Source of the DNA: Gymnorhina tibicen
Taxonomy: Eukaryota; Chordata; Aves; Passeriformes; Artamidae
NCBI GenBank assembly: GCA_013399875.1
Contig: VXAZ01008023.1
Coordinates: 721,957-785,956, forward strand
Reading direction: 5' to 3'
DNA: 64,000 bases
A program made the translations under genes and the position numbers. The notes below the pieces were generated by a model. It was given only the letters and a program-made list of their open reading frames with translations. It searched no databases and was not told the DNA's origin. Of this stretch, positions 48,751-62,179 are shown one piece after another; position 1 is the stretch's first letter, and every line of letters begins with the position of its first letter.

Positions 48751-51460
48751 GCCCTGATGCTTAGAAGCCCTGGATACGAAAGTGTTTTAAACCCCAAGTG
48801 TCAGCATGGGATCTGTGGTGATGGGTTGCTAACTTAGGGGATCACAGGCATTTGACAAGATCTCATTTGTCCAGTCCACAGAGGATGCTCTCTTTCAGTT
48901 CACATACCAATTCTCCACTTACTACTTGGCACCATATAATGCAATGTGTTTCCTCTGTGATCGTCCTTGAGCGATATAAGCTCACTCAATTCCTAGAGAG
49001 TAGGCATCCTTGAGCAACAAGTGAGTATTACTATGTAAAAAGAGTTCAGAGAGATAGTAATTTTCTCTTTGGTTTCCCTGAGAGTTCATCACAAAATTGT
49101 TCCAGGTCTGCTTTGATGAAAAGAGTCGAGTCCTTGCAGGCAAAATGCTGGCAGCACACAGAATATTCATAGTTTCCATTTTTAATTCTGCACTTCCTGT
49201 TGCCTGTATTTGCTCTCAAGCCACTTCATTTAAATTATGAAATACAGCACATTTAAACAAGAAAGAAAATGGTCTACAGACTTGCAATCAATACTTGCAG
49301 CCAAACAAACCATGCAGCACAAAGCCCACTAAAGAGTTTGTGTGATGCTGGAATCACTGAGGGCTGTATAAAGTTTAAAGAATTGAACAAAATGTTTGTG
49401 ACAGTTTGATATAGCCCACCTATTTGACATATGACCAATGTAGAATCCAAAGTGTGGTTGGCAAGGTAGATTCAATGAGGAAGTACAATTACTTATTTTA
49501 TGAATTGTTATAATTATTTCCTCTTCCATTCTCTTCTGAGAAATCTGCAGTATCTTCTTCAGCAGAAGTTTGATGTGCTAGATAGGATGAGTAAGTGTTT
49601 TAGACATGGAATGGAAATGGCTACACACTTGTGTGTTCTTTCATATAATCAGAAATGAAATAATCAAGATTTATTTTCCTCTTGGCCATGTTAAGAGAGA
49701 GAGGTTAATGCATACAGTCCCTGAGTACTTCCATGTGTGTTCCCTTTTAGCTAAAATGCAATCACTGTTGCAGGTCACTGAACAGTGGTTACAATGTAAA
49801 TTATTCGAGCCTTAAAAAATGAGATGACATTTGAAAAGTGTCACTGTTAATTTAAAAAAATACAATTGTTTTGACATTATTCCCACCCACACATGTCTAA
49901 CTTTGTCCATCTACCTTTTTTAATCTTTCTTTTCTACCCTGGAGTAACTTTGTCATCCTCCTCAACTGCCACCTTCATTTAATGATGAAAGGAACAACAG
50001 AACATGCAAGTCCAAAGACTTATATGAAAAATATAACCCAGGTTCTACTGCAATAAAGAAATAACAATGTATAATGTGGAACAATGTCTGAACACTCATT
50101 TCTCTGAATAACCCACTTACATCAATCAGATTACTGCAGAGATTAAAAGAATAAAAAGAAGACCAATATTGTTTTAGAATTAATGTAATAATTTGGCTTT
50201 TAGACTTCTTTTGTGTTAATCTGACCAAACAGTTAGCAATGGGTTCCTTGGATTTCTGTGAAAGTTGCTGACTTGATCAGTTAAACTGGCTTAGTTCTTC
50301 CAGGGCTCATGGCAGGGACAATGCTTTTCATGGTGACTATGGAGTCTGTTCTCCCCAGAGCTTTATCAGCATTGGGAAAATCTTTTTCTCCTTGCTGAGC
50401 AGTGCCTGTGCTGGCAGAAAGATGAGGATGCACCAGATCAGGAGGTTACTGTGCTTGCCTGAGGAGATCCCACCCACAAAACAGCAGCAGAGCTGCCACG
50501 GCCCCACAGTTCTTTGAGACTGTAACCTAAATTGCCTTAGCAGATTGCTTCAAAACTCATTGCAAACATATTATCCATGTAGCAGGGTTTAATAAAATAT
50601 CCACCCTTCTCCCTGTGCCCTGATCCCTGTGAAAAGAGCACAGGCACTGGAAGGGAGCTGGAGTGCTCCCAGACAGTCACACGGGAGTGCACCTGCCTTG
50701 CAGCTACCTATAGCCAGAGCTGCTGCAGGTTTGGGGTACAGTTGCTTCACTTAACTCAATGTTTCAGCTGTTTAAATCTCAGCAAGTCATACCTGTCACT
50801 TTTAAGAAAACAAAAATACTTAACTGTAATCAGAAAGAAATACTTCTAGACTGCAAGATGAGAAAGGCTGAGAAAAGTAATTTGGGATGAAATATCTTTC
50901 CACCGAGAATAAATTTGGCTGCACAGAAGCTGTATGAAGAGCCAGCCAAGTGTTGGGCATGGAACTTTAAGCTGCCCTTTGTAACTTATTATAAAATATT
51001 ATAAATCTGTGTAGAATATAAGACTATCTGTTATGATTATATATTATGAATCAGTGCATAAGCTTTAATAGACATAGAGTTGCCTCATAAGACCTGAGCT
51101 TTGGCTGCTGGAACATTGTGTCCTCTCACATTGTTGTTTTTGAAGAACAATAATTGCTTAACGATATAGAGAGTCAAATGTGTGTGTAGCTTACATATTG
51201 ACTCAAATAGTGCTTTACAAAGTCAAGATTCAGGTTTACAAGCACATAAGAAAATCACCAAACTTTTGCAGCCTTGTTTTATCCCTTTTGAATGTTTGGT
51301 GTTTTACAATTTCAGCTTCTCTGTGCACCTAACAGAAATTTGGTAATAATATATATTTTGTAGTTTCATCTTGGAAGGATAAACTTAAATATATTTGAAA
51401 AATTAATAGGCTATAACATTGTATTTAATTACTTGCTTTTGAAATAGTACAATGTTGTAG
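48751..51460. other. non-coding stretch
   Basis: No gene recognised. A GC-richer segment at 50280-50720 contains TTTAATAAAATATCC (AATAAA at about 50592) but no frame of note. The rest is AT-rich. Confidence 0.55.
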
Positions 51461-51703
51461 GACCTAGAAATTGAAATAAACCTTGGAAATACCTTACGTT
51501 GCTTTTTCAGATTCACTGTAATGAAGATAAAAATAAAACCAGAATATACTTCTGTGACAAAAGCCCCCAAATATAATGAGCCAAGAAATGTGACAACTTT
51601 TGTGCTCTCTGGTGTTGTAGAAGGACTTCAGATTCTTGAAAACCACGATAGCTTAGCAGTTAACAATTACGCGAATGCAGCCCAAGCCATTAGAACAATA
51701 TAA
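51461..51703 (+). CDS. 80-codon open frame with internal ATG, uncertain
   Basis: Open from just after a TAG at 51458-51460 to a TAA at 51701-51703. An ATG at 51521 gives 60 codons, beginning MKIKIKPEYTSVTKAPKYNE and ending NYANAAQAIRTI. A CTTTTTCAG acceptor-like site at 51502-51510 lies inside the frame, so translation from a spliced transcript is possible. The residue composition is balanced (Asn, Val, Ala, Lys, Thr) and not simply AT-driven, and the frame contains a CpG codon (GCG). No family recognised and no donor or partner exon shown. Confidence 0.15.
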   Translation, partial: DLEIEINLGNTLRCFFRFTVMKIKIKPEYTSVTKAPKYNEPRNVTTFVLSGVVEGLQILENHDSLAVNNYANAAQAIRTI

Positions 51704-52200
51704 ACAAAGCAAGAAAGAGAGAATCCAGCAGTCACTGTCAACCCTTGCATGGATACAAAAGTGCAGGAAAGAAGCAATGCTTGAAAAGTATACTTGATTG
51801 ATTTGTAAGAGCCTTTTTTTGCAGTTCTTTCAAAGAAACAGCATGTGTCTTTCTCAGGTATTTCTGGGTGCTCTGCTCTGTTGCTGAAGCATTAGCAGAC
51901 TGACAACAATAAGCCTAGAGTGGATTCAAAATGCTGTTGTTTAAACATCCTCTATTCCTGTACATATTGCTCATTCTGCATGCTGGAAATTGAATACAAT
52001 TCTCCTTTTCTTGAAAAGTGTGTTCTTAACATAAACTAGATGCCTGCTTTTCTGATTTGGAACATCTAAACTCTCACTTCATGAACAGTCATGAGTCAAA
52101 AACTGAAGAATATTATTGGCACGTTCTGAGTCATATTGCTATTTTAATAGCTACACATTACACTTGCACAGATTCTCACAAGAGAATGAATTACCTTCAG
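51704..52200. other. non-coding stretch
   Basis: AT-rich. No gene or repeat recognised. Confidence 0.55.
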
Positions 52201-52263
52201 ACAAAAAAAGAAAAAGGAAAAAATAAAAAGGAAAAAGAGGACAGAAAGAAAAAGGAAAAAACT
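52201..52263 (+). repeat. purine (A-rich) tract
   Basis: About 63 bases of A and G with two interruptions, giving a Lys/Glu-rich false coding tail to the plus-strand frame at 52057-52272. Confidence 0.7.
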
Positions 52264-52579
52264 CCATGGTAGATGTTTTCTTAATCTTCTAACTAAAACT
52301 TTATAAGAAATCTTTCTGAAAATATATTTTTGATTATTACTAGTCCATGGCCATTAAAATAAATGTGTCTAATGAATTTATAAAGGTTACACAGAATTTC
52401 ATTTATCTGAATTTACAGTGCTTGGATACCAGGGAAGATCAAGGAATTCATATTGGTTATGTATAATGAGGTAATCAGGCTTTAATGAAAAGCAACAGTT
52501 ATTAGATAATCAGTTCAGCCTGGTGACTATTGGTCTGTTATTGCAGGACAAGAAAAATTAAAGGGCACTTAAGGTATGG

Positions 52580-52850
52580 AAAAAAATGGCAGCCAGAAAC
52601 TGATGTGCCTATAGGAGTCTCCAAACGACAGGCATTTAATAGCCCTTTATATGTTACTATAGCAACACACTTTGATAACTCATCTGCCCACACCATAGTA
52701 AAACAAGGGGCACAGGGCTCCTCGGAAAGTGCAATCTCCTTTAAGCAGATCTATAAGCATTGCAGATGAACAGAACTCTAAACATTCCTCCATGAATATT
52801 CATGAACTAAGTTGTTTTTTGTTGCCTGCCTAGTCAGCAGTCACAAAACA
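52580..52850. other. possible conserved non-coding element
   Basis: Complex sequence with TTTAATAGCCCTTTATATG, ACTATAGCAACACACTTTGA, CCCACACCATAGTAAAAC and the near-palindrome CATGAATATTCATGA. A plus-strand frame of 79 codons (52530-52769) crosses it and could instead be read as coding, but begins and ends without splice or domain support. Conservation is inferred from texture only. Confidence 0.22.
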
Positions 52851-55289
52851 CATGGTGTGTGTTGGCAGCATCTTGCCTAGGTAGAGGGCTATGGACTGAG
52901 GCAATGGCAGGAACCAGGACCTGTGAGGCTGACTGACATTTCCATCTGTAGCGAAGGCTGGTAATTAACAGGAAGGAGTGTGCCTGCAGCATTGCACCAT
53001 CTGCTAGGGAAACGGCTCAATAAGAAAGGAGCTGGATATCATCTCAGTGGTGGCTCGATCTGGTTCCGACATGAGGCTGGGCATCTGTTAGCTGAGGAGA
53101 TAGGCTATTAGGAAATTCGACTGGGAATGAACAACATGGAAAGAGCACTCTGACCTAGCCCATAAAAGCATCTCTTCAGAAATGGTGTCTTTTTATCTTA
53201 CTTACACAAGTCTTCTGAAAATGGTTTGCTGAGGGACCATTATGGATCTGTTTGAAGTAACACAATGGTTTCAAAAATGCTGCTTAATTCCAACATGAAA
53301 TTCTTGAAATCAGGATACAGCTGTCATCTTTTGACAATAGAGCTAATTTCAGAATGAGGATATGAGGTTAAATTCCTTCTTCTGTTGTTTGTTTTTTGGG
53401 GGCAGGAAAGAAAATTAACTTCTAACTATTGTACAGTTTAACTCTCGGAACACAGTAAATCTGGGATACCCAATGGAAAACATACAGAGATGAAAGCATA
53501 AATCTTTGCCATGTTTTAAAAGCAGAATTGCACAAAACACAACAGTCAGAAAGAACGTTAATGTATGTTCTCAGTGTGTATATATACATGTAGAAATATA
53601 TATATATGTATATGAGTTTCATAAACTCTTTGCTCTGGTAGGAATTTCAGCAGTTTCTGTTTTGCAGAAAAAGACTTTCAGGATCGAGTGTTTTACTTCA
53701 GAGCATTGAAATAGGTTAGTTCTTTGTGTTGGGGACTGATCTATGTACCCAGCTATGAATTTAAAATATTCTGAGTGTAGATAATATTATTAAAGGCCTC
53801 TAAAGCATAATGAACAATAGTGTTTGTGGAAATGACAGTTTGATATTCCCCAGACCTCTGATAATGTACACATTCATCAAAATTTGGGTAAATGTCTCTG
53901 TTTTCATCTGCTGGCATTCTCAAAATTCTTTTGATGAGGAATGATCTTTCCACCCTTTTCCTCTTTTGCCACAGTGTGAGAGCAAATGTGCCCATGTAGG
54001 TGCAGCAACACGCTCTGTTGACGTCATCACTGGCTACGTTACATCAGTGGCACAAATCAGTTTGGGGCTGTGTTTTTGTACCCATGCAGTGCTCAGACAC
54101 CTACTGAGTCGCTGTAACTTAGCAAGTTGAACATCCACAGGCGTCACTGTGTGCTTTATTTGCTGTCCATGGCAAGTGCAACACAATGTTTTAAAGCAAC
54201 TCTCACTGACTGCAGGATAAAGAAACTGCAATTCCACTGCACTTGCAGACTCTGAAAGCCTGTACGGGTGCTGCAGCTTGGCTTTTGTTTGCTTGGACTG
54301 TGGTATCTTGGTTGTATGTCAGAGTCATGAGGGTGACTGTAGTCATCTGTGTGAGTTTTTCCAATCTTTGTCTACAGTCAGGGTACAGAGGTAGCATTCC
54401 AATAGACAGTTCTGGTCTTTCATGGGTCTGATGTGGCTTCATTTTGAATTTATGCCTGTTGTCTACCTTTTAAATTCCCATACTAAGTGCCATTCCCCTA
54501 TAGACTTCATAGGATGCACAAATAATTGCTGAGAAAATGAGTTCACATCAAGAACCCAGGCAAATAAGCTGAATCCAGTAGAGATAAAAAATTTCTTATT
54601 ATGGGAGATTAGAACATGGAAAAGAAAGATGGTATGTCTCAGAAAGTGACAGAGGTGTTTTCATAATTTTAGAGATGTATCTGACAAAAAAGAACAAAGT
54701 TTTACTTCCACGCATTTAGTATTTAGTTATTGCGGGTTTTTTCTTTTTTTTTTTCCTTCTGTTTCTCTACATAGATTTTAAACTCTTCTCTTTGCAAAAA
54801 TAATTAGGTATTGTTTTCTGGAAACACTGATGAATATTTGGCTTTTACCCATAATAGGAACCAACTTTCCCCCACAGAGTGATGCAGCTGTATTTATATT
54901 TCAACTCCATCCCTTTCAAAGGGAAACAGAAGCCCTTTAGGGTCTACTCTCCTAGGGACTCAGGAATCAATTATGTGTAATGCAACTTTAACAAAAATTA
55001 TCAGCACCCCATATACCTTTGTCAAAGTGTGTTCTGTGAAAGATTGGAAGGCCACAGTGTAGGTAGTGGATACAGTCAGAACATGCAGGCTTTCTGCTAC
55101 TATTTCTGTCACTACCTTTTACAGGGAGCTGAGTCAATTAGAGTGCTCATGAGTAACTCTGCTCCTACAGAGCTTCCTACTCACAAAACTACATGTAACA
55201 ATGCCCTTGTAGTAAAATCAACAGGCAACAGGAAAAAAAAAGTGAACTCAGGGGCTAATCAAGCAGAAATCACCATTGTCTGTCCTCAG
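52851..55289. other. non-coding stretch
   Basis: No gene recognised. A TA/ATGTA-rich microsatellite-like section lies at about 53577-53614, and a T-rich run at about 54740-54757. Short frames only. Confidence 0.55.
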
Positions 55290-55317
55290 CAATTGAAGGC
55301 TGACAATTGAAGGCTGA
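55290..55317 (+). repeat. 14-bp perfect tandem duplication
   Basis: CAATTGAAGGCTGA is present twice head to tail. Perfect identity suggests recent replication slippage. Confidence 0.85.
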
Positions 55318-56620
55318 TCTACAGCCAGTAAAATGGACAAAGCTTTTTTGGATTTTTGGGTGGGTATTTTTTGTTTTGTTTTTGGTTGATTTTTTTTTTG
55401 TTGTTTCCCAAATATCTATTTTCTTGACAGCAGGTTCCTCACTATTTCACTATTCAATCAAGGGCAATATGTCTTCAGTCAACAATTTTTTCATTTTTCT
55501 TTTCTTTGTGTGTGTGTATGTGTATAACACTGTTTTTAAAGCTCTTTGCAGCTGGTTGTCATCTGAATGACTGCCAATAGCCTCTGAGAGCACTACCCCC
55601 TCCAGAACACATAATTTGGCTCCCTGAGATTATTTACTAGTGAAAGCTCTGCATGCACAGAGTCAGTCAGATATGACTCTCAGAGGAAAGAGCTGGGTGT
55701 GGCATTTTGGGGAATTAGCTAATAGAGGACACAGAAATACTGTTTGGCAAGTGAGAAGATGTGTCCTGCTGTTGTCTGAAGCCACATGTGAAGGCAGGGT
55801 AGCCCAAGAAAACCCAGAGGAACATGAATTTCTGATCAGCAGTTCCTAAGACAATGAGTAGTGTAACTAAAACACAGCATAGCCTTTCAGGAAGAGGATT
55901 TTCTTGGAGATGGGGGAATAGAGAGATCAGTGATAGTGGAAAGGGAATGATGCAAATCCTTTTTAAATCCACAGAAGGGTTAATTGATTTCATTGGGCTT
56001 TCTCCTAGGTCTGAAATGTTTACCTTGCAGTGAAGATGATTTTAAATATACAGCTATAATTGTTTAGTTTGATATTAATTGAGAGTAAGTGGATTCAATC
56101 CCAGAAGATTTCAGCAATGCACTAAGTAAGAATTCATTTAGGTATCATTGCTACAAGGCTGAGATTCAGCACTGAGGTATTAAGCCCACACACATGTTCA
56201 CACACAGTCCCAGCATCCAGCTCCTATCAGCAAACATGGTGTCTGACTCTGCCCAGTGAGATGGACCCAAAACCTTTGGGTCCTGACATCCTCTTCAGTG
56301 CAAAGCTTGAAAGCATTCTTCAGGGGAAAGATTCAGAGGTAACTTTAGAAGGCCAAAATGCCAATTTGCACTTTCCTGAACTGAAAGAAGAGCCATCTAA
56401 ATACAGCAGCTAGTAGTGCACTGAGTTAACACAATAGGAAAAAAAAAGTTATTATTCATTATTTAAATTGAATTTGCACGTGAAATCCTTTCAAACTTAT
56501 CCAAAGATGCTGAATCAACAGGACAAATGAGAATTTTGCTACCTCATTAATTCTATGATATAAATATTAAGAACAGATGACACCTGTAATTCCAGCTACA
56601 CTGCCTGAAAGGGTTAAACA
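55318..56620. other. non-coding stretch
   Basis: T-rich runs at 55366-55403, a short GTGTGTGTG run near 55508, otherwise AT-rich unique sequence. Nothing recognised. Confidence 0.6.
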
Positions 56621-56899
56621 CCTCTGCTTACCTAGTACACAAGCTCGGTTTTTCTAAAAACTTCCAAAAAATGGTGAGTTTAACCCAAAGGACGGGATGT
56701 GAGGAAACTTTGGGCAGCACAGGTTTGAGCTCCACATGAAGACTCACGGCAGAATGACAGACAGGTATGATTTCCCCAGGTTCGCACTGCACAGACAGGA
56801 TGGGCACACATCCAAGACCAGGGGCTTTTCTTAAAACTCGGAAGACTGAATTCCTCTTAAGAAGAATAAAACCTTCTGAACTCTCCTTCCAAAAGCCTG

Positions 56900-57045
56900 C
56901 CTGCAGTTTGGCAGCGTGGCGTGGGCAGGGCTGTGCCGGAGGAAAGCCGCGGGGAGGAGGGAGCAGGCGGCATGGCAGGATGCTGCGGGTCTGCGATGCT
57001 TTGGCAGGGCTGCGTGGGGAGAGTTCGCACAGCACCTGCCCACAT
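56900..57045. promoter_or_regulatory. small CpG-dense, GC-rich patch
   Basis: About ten CpG dinucleotides fall within roughly 130 bp, in words such as GGCAGCGTGGCGTGG, GCCGGAGGAAAGCCGCGG and GGCGGCATGGC, in a region otherwise almost free of CpG. It is too short for a classic CpG island but is the strongest such cluster I see. Overlapping frames on both strands (135, 97 and 85 codons) come from the low stop frequency. It may be a promoter fragment or enhancer, or a remnant of a GC-rich mobile element. Confidence 0.3.
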
Positions 57046-60000
57046 GCTGGCTGGCTCTAGCCAGTGTCATTAGCCATTCATTCCACAAGCATTAAAGTCA
57101 GCCATAAAATCATAAATTTAAAAAAAAAAAAACCAAGAAAAAGCAAGAAGCAAACCACAATGTAACAGAACAATGAAGGGACAGGGATCGTATTGTGCAA
57201 AACTTTAAAATACTTTAACTTCAGTGCTGAAGTTCAGCCCCTGCAGATGCAGAGAAACAGTCTGTGTGCATAAAGGCATTTAACTGTACAGAGAAGGTAT
57301 CCATATATGTACAAAGCTTCCAGTACTAAAGAGGATGAAAAGGGGAGGAAATAGAAGCTGAAGGTTTACTGTATAGTGAGGACAAAATGCTCAAAGGCCA
57401 CTGCATTTGGAACATGTTGAAGTCAGTGTGATTCTCAATATCCATAATGAAGAAGAGAGGGAGTTTTTGGTTTGTTTTGGCTTTTTTTTTTTGCTTGCCT
57501 CAGTCATAGTACTAATTATTTAGTGGTCTTTCAAACCTTTTGTAATCTCAACTTGAGAAAGCACTGAAAGATATTAATTCTTAGCCATGTGTCTCATAAA
57601 TGAAGGCCATTCTGCTATACTTAATGACAAGGCTGAGGCAGCAAGATGTCATTTGCTTTTTTCTCGGTTTTTAAATTGCTTTCTAAATGAACTACAGCTG
57701 TGAGGGCCAGGTGCTGTGATCCCTTTAGAAAGATCAGGAAATGATGAAATCCAAAATTTCAAAGTGTGATGGATGTCAGCTCCCGATTTGGTGTGTGTGT
57801 GAGGTCACCCCCATGCACCTGGTGCTATCTCCACAGCAGAATCACTTTATTGTGGAAAAAAAAAAAAGATGCACATGTCGAGTGTAAGAGTAACAATATG
57901 AGATGCAGTTTATAATTATCCCTTTGTTTTCTCCTCATCAAGATGGAAATGACGGATATACAGTGTGTGTGTTTCTTGTTCTAGGTGCTGCAGAGTATAT
58001 TAAAACAAGTTTTGAGTAAAATAACCAATATGGCTGGATGGTGAGATGAGCAGCCACCACACAGAGAATGCTATGTTAGAAAAATAAGAGCTCACTGTCT
58101 AACTTTACTCAATTAGAAATTGTAGTTGCGAGGTCAAGAACTCTATTAGCTAAATTTTATTTACAGAATATGGGCTTAGGAGGTGACTGAAGTGCACTAT
58201 AGAAAACAATGCTTTTGTTGCAGCTACTCCAGGCTTTTTATATGACTCCACAATAACTCAAGAAGATTGGTTGAAACATTTTAAAGTGCACTGTTGAAAT
58301 ATTATTGCTGTCTTAACTGAAGAAATAGCTTAGCCCTAGAAAATCAGCCCCAGTAAGAGGGATGTTCTGTCAGGAAAGTGCACACAAAACATGGACACCA
58401 AAAGCCAGAGTCCTTCTCTCTGATACCCTCATTTCACATGTCACTGTGCTGCAGCAGCCACTGAAGATTCTGGGGTATTTGCAGACACTGCCAACTGCTT
58501 CCCCCATTGTCCTTCTTTTTGTGCAGTGGCCAAATTTCTCCTCTGAACCAGCACAAAGACTTATTCACACTGGCAATGCACCAAAACGATTCAGTCCACA
58601 ATACATGAGATGTGTCAAATTCAGCCTCTGAGCTCCACAACTCCAACACAAATTAAACCATTCAGAGGCTGTATTCTCCATTCTGTAATGGCATGACATC
58701 TTCTGCTCAGTTTTAGTAGCAAAGAATTACAAAATCAAATAGCTCTATCCCAAGTTTTCCAGGGACGGGGATGCTTTTGTTGCAGATTAATCCTTCCAAA
58801 AATGAAGTTATACATTAAACACATCTAATTGCTGGATTCTATTAGAAATTCATTCGCCATTCTCAAAGCTCCTGCATTGTCAAGCTGGATTAGAGACTTT
58901 TCATGAGCAGGATTTTGACTTCCGGTACATTGTCATTCTTAGGTAAAGCATAGTCAAAGCAATGTGCAGTAATGTGAAGGAAAAATTAAATTACTGAATG
59001 TAAATGAAAACTTCAGAGCAGGGTCACCAGATCTTTGAAATGAATGATGAGGATGTTTTCTTCACAAAATGCTGTATTTATTACCTGTGGTGAAAATTCT
59101 TGGTTTGTTAGGAACTTCCCTGTGTTGATTACAGTAACATCACAGCATGTCAAAGAATTGTCTGCAAAACTCCAACTCAGATTAACAGTTTTAGGATTCT
59201 TGTAATAGGCCTAAATGAAGAACATTTACTTACTTCTTGTCTGCATTTTGAAAAGAGGAAGAGTTTTGAAACATCTATATTAGAAGTCGTGTTTGCATTG
59301 TTGAGAAAGCCGAACACTCTCTTTTTGCCTGACCCCATCAGCTTTTATGGTGTCAAATCAAGTGGTTGTCAAAAAAATGTCACATCACCTATCTCCTCAA
59401 AGATTTCAAAGGATCTATTGCCATGAACAAAGAACTACAAGGAGGTCTTCAGACTGAAGGACAGACAAGGGATTTTTCCTAAGTAAGAAGCAGTGAGTTA
59501 TGGGTACAAATGTCTGAATTCCTGATATTAAAGCTATAAATTTAAGATTTTTTTTATTCAACAAAAGATTTAGACCCAGACTAGCTTCAAGACCTTCACA
59601 TTTACAAAGAGATCATTTGGCCACTGAGACACATGACAAGCCTTGTTCTCAGATGCCTGCTCAGTTTGGGAGGAAATTTTCCTTAACAATTTTGTTGGTA
59701 TTGGAATCAGAGATGCAAAGAGTGCATGAGGTTTTATGTCAGAGCAGTTCAACTATGCCCCCACCCAGCTGTTTTTTTTCAGGCACTTAGTTCCAGAAAA
59801 AGGGATCCTTAGATTCAACTGTTTGAATACTCATTTCATGGCAAATCACACTTTTAAAAGACAATAGTGCTATGCATAGGAATGCCTGAACAAGGCCTGA
59901 GTAGCATTTAAGAATGCTCATGAATAAATGAGAAAAATATTAAAATATTCAAACATATTTCCCCCTAAAATTTTCACAATGCATTTTGTGGAGAGCACCC

Positions 60001-61916
60001 TTTGACCGTGAGCTGTAACTCCTTGCTAGTGCAGAGGGCATTATTAAGTATTAGCAGGTTCAGGGCTGCTATCCACTAGATTCTGGTCTTTACAAAGTGT
60101 TTTGAGAGAAAAGACAAGAGATAGGCAAGAACAGACACTAAACAAAATCCCCAGATTGAGATGCTCCTGGATTATGGGGCTGTAAGTGTTACAAAACTCA
60201 CTGCTCTGAAGATCAGTTTTGGAGATGCTTTTTTTTCTGTATCAAAGTCTACATCAAAACTCCAGATTGAGATTTCATGTGTTGGAAATCCAGATCCAAA
60301 GTCTGTGGTTTGAACCTATTTCTGGTTTTCTGTTGCTTCAGTATCCAGGAGACATTGTGAGAAAATAAACTCAGAGATACCTTGTGTAATGATAAAGTAA
60401 TTAAAATTTTAAAAAAGGAAGGAGAAACTATAACTGCACCATCCTTCAGTCTGATTGGAGCAAATCAATTGTTAACCCCTGGGGAATCACTAATTTTTTC
60501 AACACAGCTGCAACAAAGCAGCTTTATCCATCCTCTTGCTTCTATTATTTAACAGCTTAATTGTAATTAAAATGAAAGGATTTTTAATGGTAAAAATTTC
60601 TTTAAAATTACCTGTATTAAATAATTTCAGCTATTTACTTTTCATCGTTAAAGTATTTTTGTCATATTACATTGTAATACAGCTTGACGTAGTAGGAGAG
60701 AAGAATCTTTTGTAGACAGGTTTGAATACATGGTTCCACAGATCAGCTATTTGTTAATTTTATGCAGGCTGTCTCCAGTTTCTGCATCTCACAGTTTGGG
60801 CACAACAGGAGGTGACACTGTTAACTGTTACTCTTTTCACTTACTTTTTTTCCCCTAGCTGAACATAAACATATCATTACACAGTTACACTACACTATAT
60901 TTAGAGTTGATTTTTAACTATCTATTAGATAAAAAGATTTGAGCTGAGCTAAAATACCTGGAATGAACTAGGAAGGTCTAACAGAAAGATGCTACCCACA
61001 GAAATTCTGGTGCAAGTAAGGTATTTCAGTAATGCTATCTATTTCATTTGCTCCTGAGACTTCTCTGATGTGACGGGATAAACTGGCATTGGGTCACTGC
61101 TGAGGGCTCCCTACATGGCAAAGGAACTCAGCCATCAACAGCAAGTTCCTGAGCCTTTTTTTCTTCCTGAGGGCAGGGACTAAGTCTAAATTGTGAAATC
61201 TGTGAATGCTTTCTAAGTCTGACTTGGCATCCTGGAAGCATCAGAAGGGCATCTGGGTCTGCTTCTTGCATATGTCTCTCCAACATCTGGGTCCTGCAGA
61301 GAAAATACATGTCTCAGACCAGCAGGGAAGCTTTAGATATCCCAGCAGATCCCCCAGCTGGGATATTCATGGGATGAGACTCAAGTCCATGCTGTGGAGC
61401 ACACTGGTTCTGCTGCATAATGCAACCTGGTAGCCTAAGTTTCTGCAAATGTGTCTAAATATAATCACTAAAATCTCAATGAGATTAAGTTATTGCTACT
61501 TTAACCCTGGCAAAAAACTTACCAGATATCACGTCCCACAGAACAGGTGCTCTGAACACTAAGATTTCCTCACAGCATCTTTATGGGATGGTATGATAGA
61601 AAAAGATGTAAGGAAGATGTTCATCCACCTCCCATTTGACAAATAAGTTAAAGAATTCACCTAAAAAGTCAATTTCTTTTCACATTTCATCTGAACATGA
61701 TCTGAAACACAGATTCAAGTGTCAGTCATCAGCATCTGAGCTGCATGTTTGTGAACCAGGCTGGCCTATTCTTCACATGGATCTCTACCTCTGTATCCTG
61801 CAGGAATTTTTTTGCTTTTTAAAATTATAGGATACTCTGAAGTTGACACCTGAACCCTTCCACATACCAATTCAGTGCTGTAACTGCTGGTATAAAGATC
61901 TCTTCTGTTCTGTTCG
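57046..61916. other. non-coding stretch
   Basis: AT-rich with A/T runs (57120-57132, 57481-57492, 57857-57867). Two segments with enhancer-like texture, 58780-58930 (ATTAAT, TCTAATTG and TTCATTCG words) and 60440-60690 (CTTAATTGTAATTAAAATG), might be conserved. No gene recognised. Confidence 0.55.
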
Positions 61917-61933
61917 TTTTTTTTTTTTTTTTT
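61917..61933 (+). repeat. poly(T) run of 17
   Basis: Seventeen consecutive T with no identifiable retroposed body beside it. Confidence 0.8.
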
Positions 61934-62179
61934 CATGAGAAAAAGATGTACCTGGTAAGTCATCTAACTCTGGAAGGCTGAGAGTGTTAAAATATAATCT
62001 ATGTGTTCAAACAGCTCTCTATGCTCTTCCACATTTGGATGCAATATTTACAATAAGAAATGTGCATATACCACTTAAAAATGTAGCATTTGCCAGCAGT
62101 TCCCACATCTCTGTGAATATGGTACCTTTCCCCTGTATTTTGCATGAGAAGTATTAATACAGACTCATTATCATTGTGT

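Noticed and set aside
52057..52272. Plus-strand frame with a Lys/Glu-rich tail resembling a charged nuclear protein
   Set aside because: The tail is a simple purine tract, and the part before it has no features.
56628..57060. Overlapping 135-, 97- and 85-codon frames on both strands
   Set aside because: The frames overlap in the GC-rich CpG patch, where stops are rare; no domain or splice context supports any one of them.
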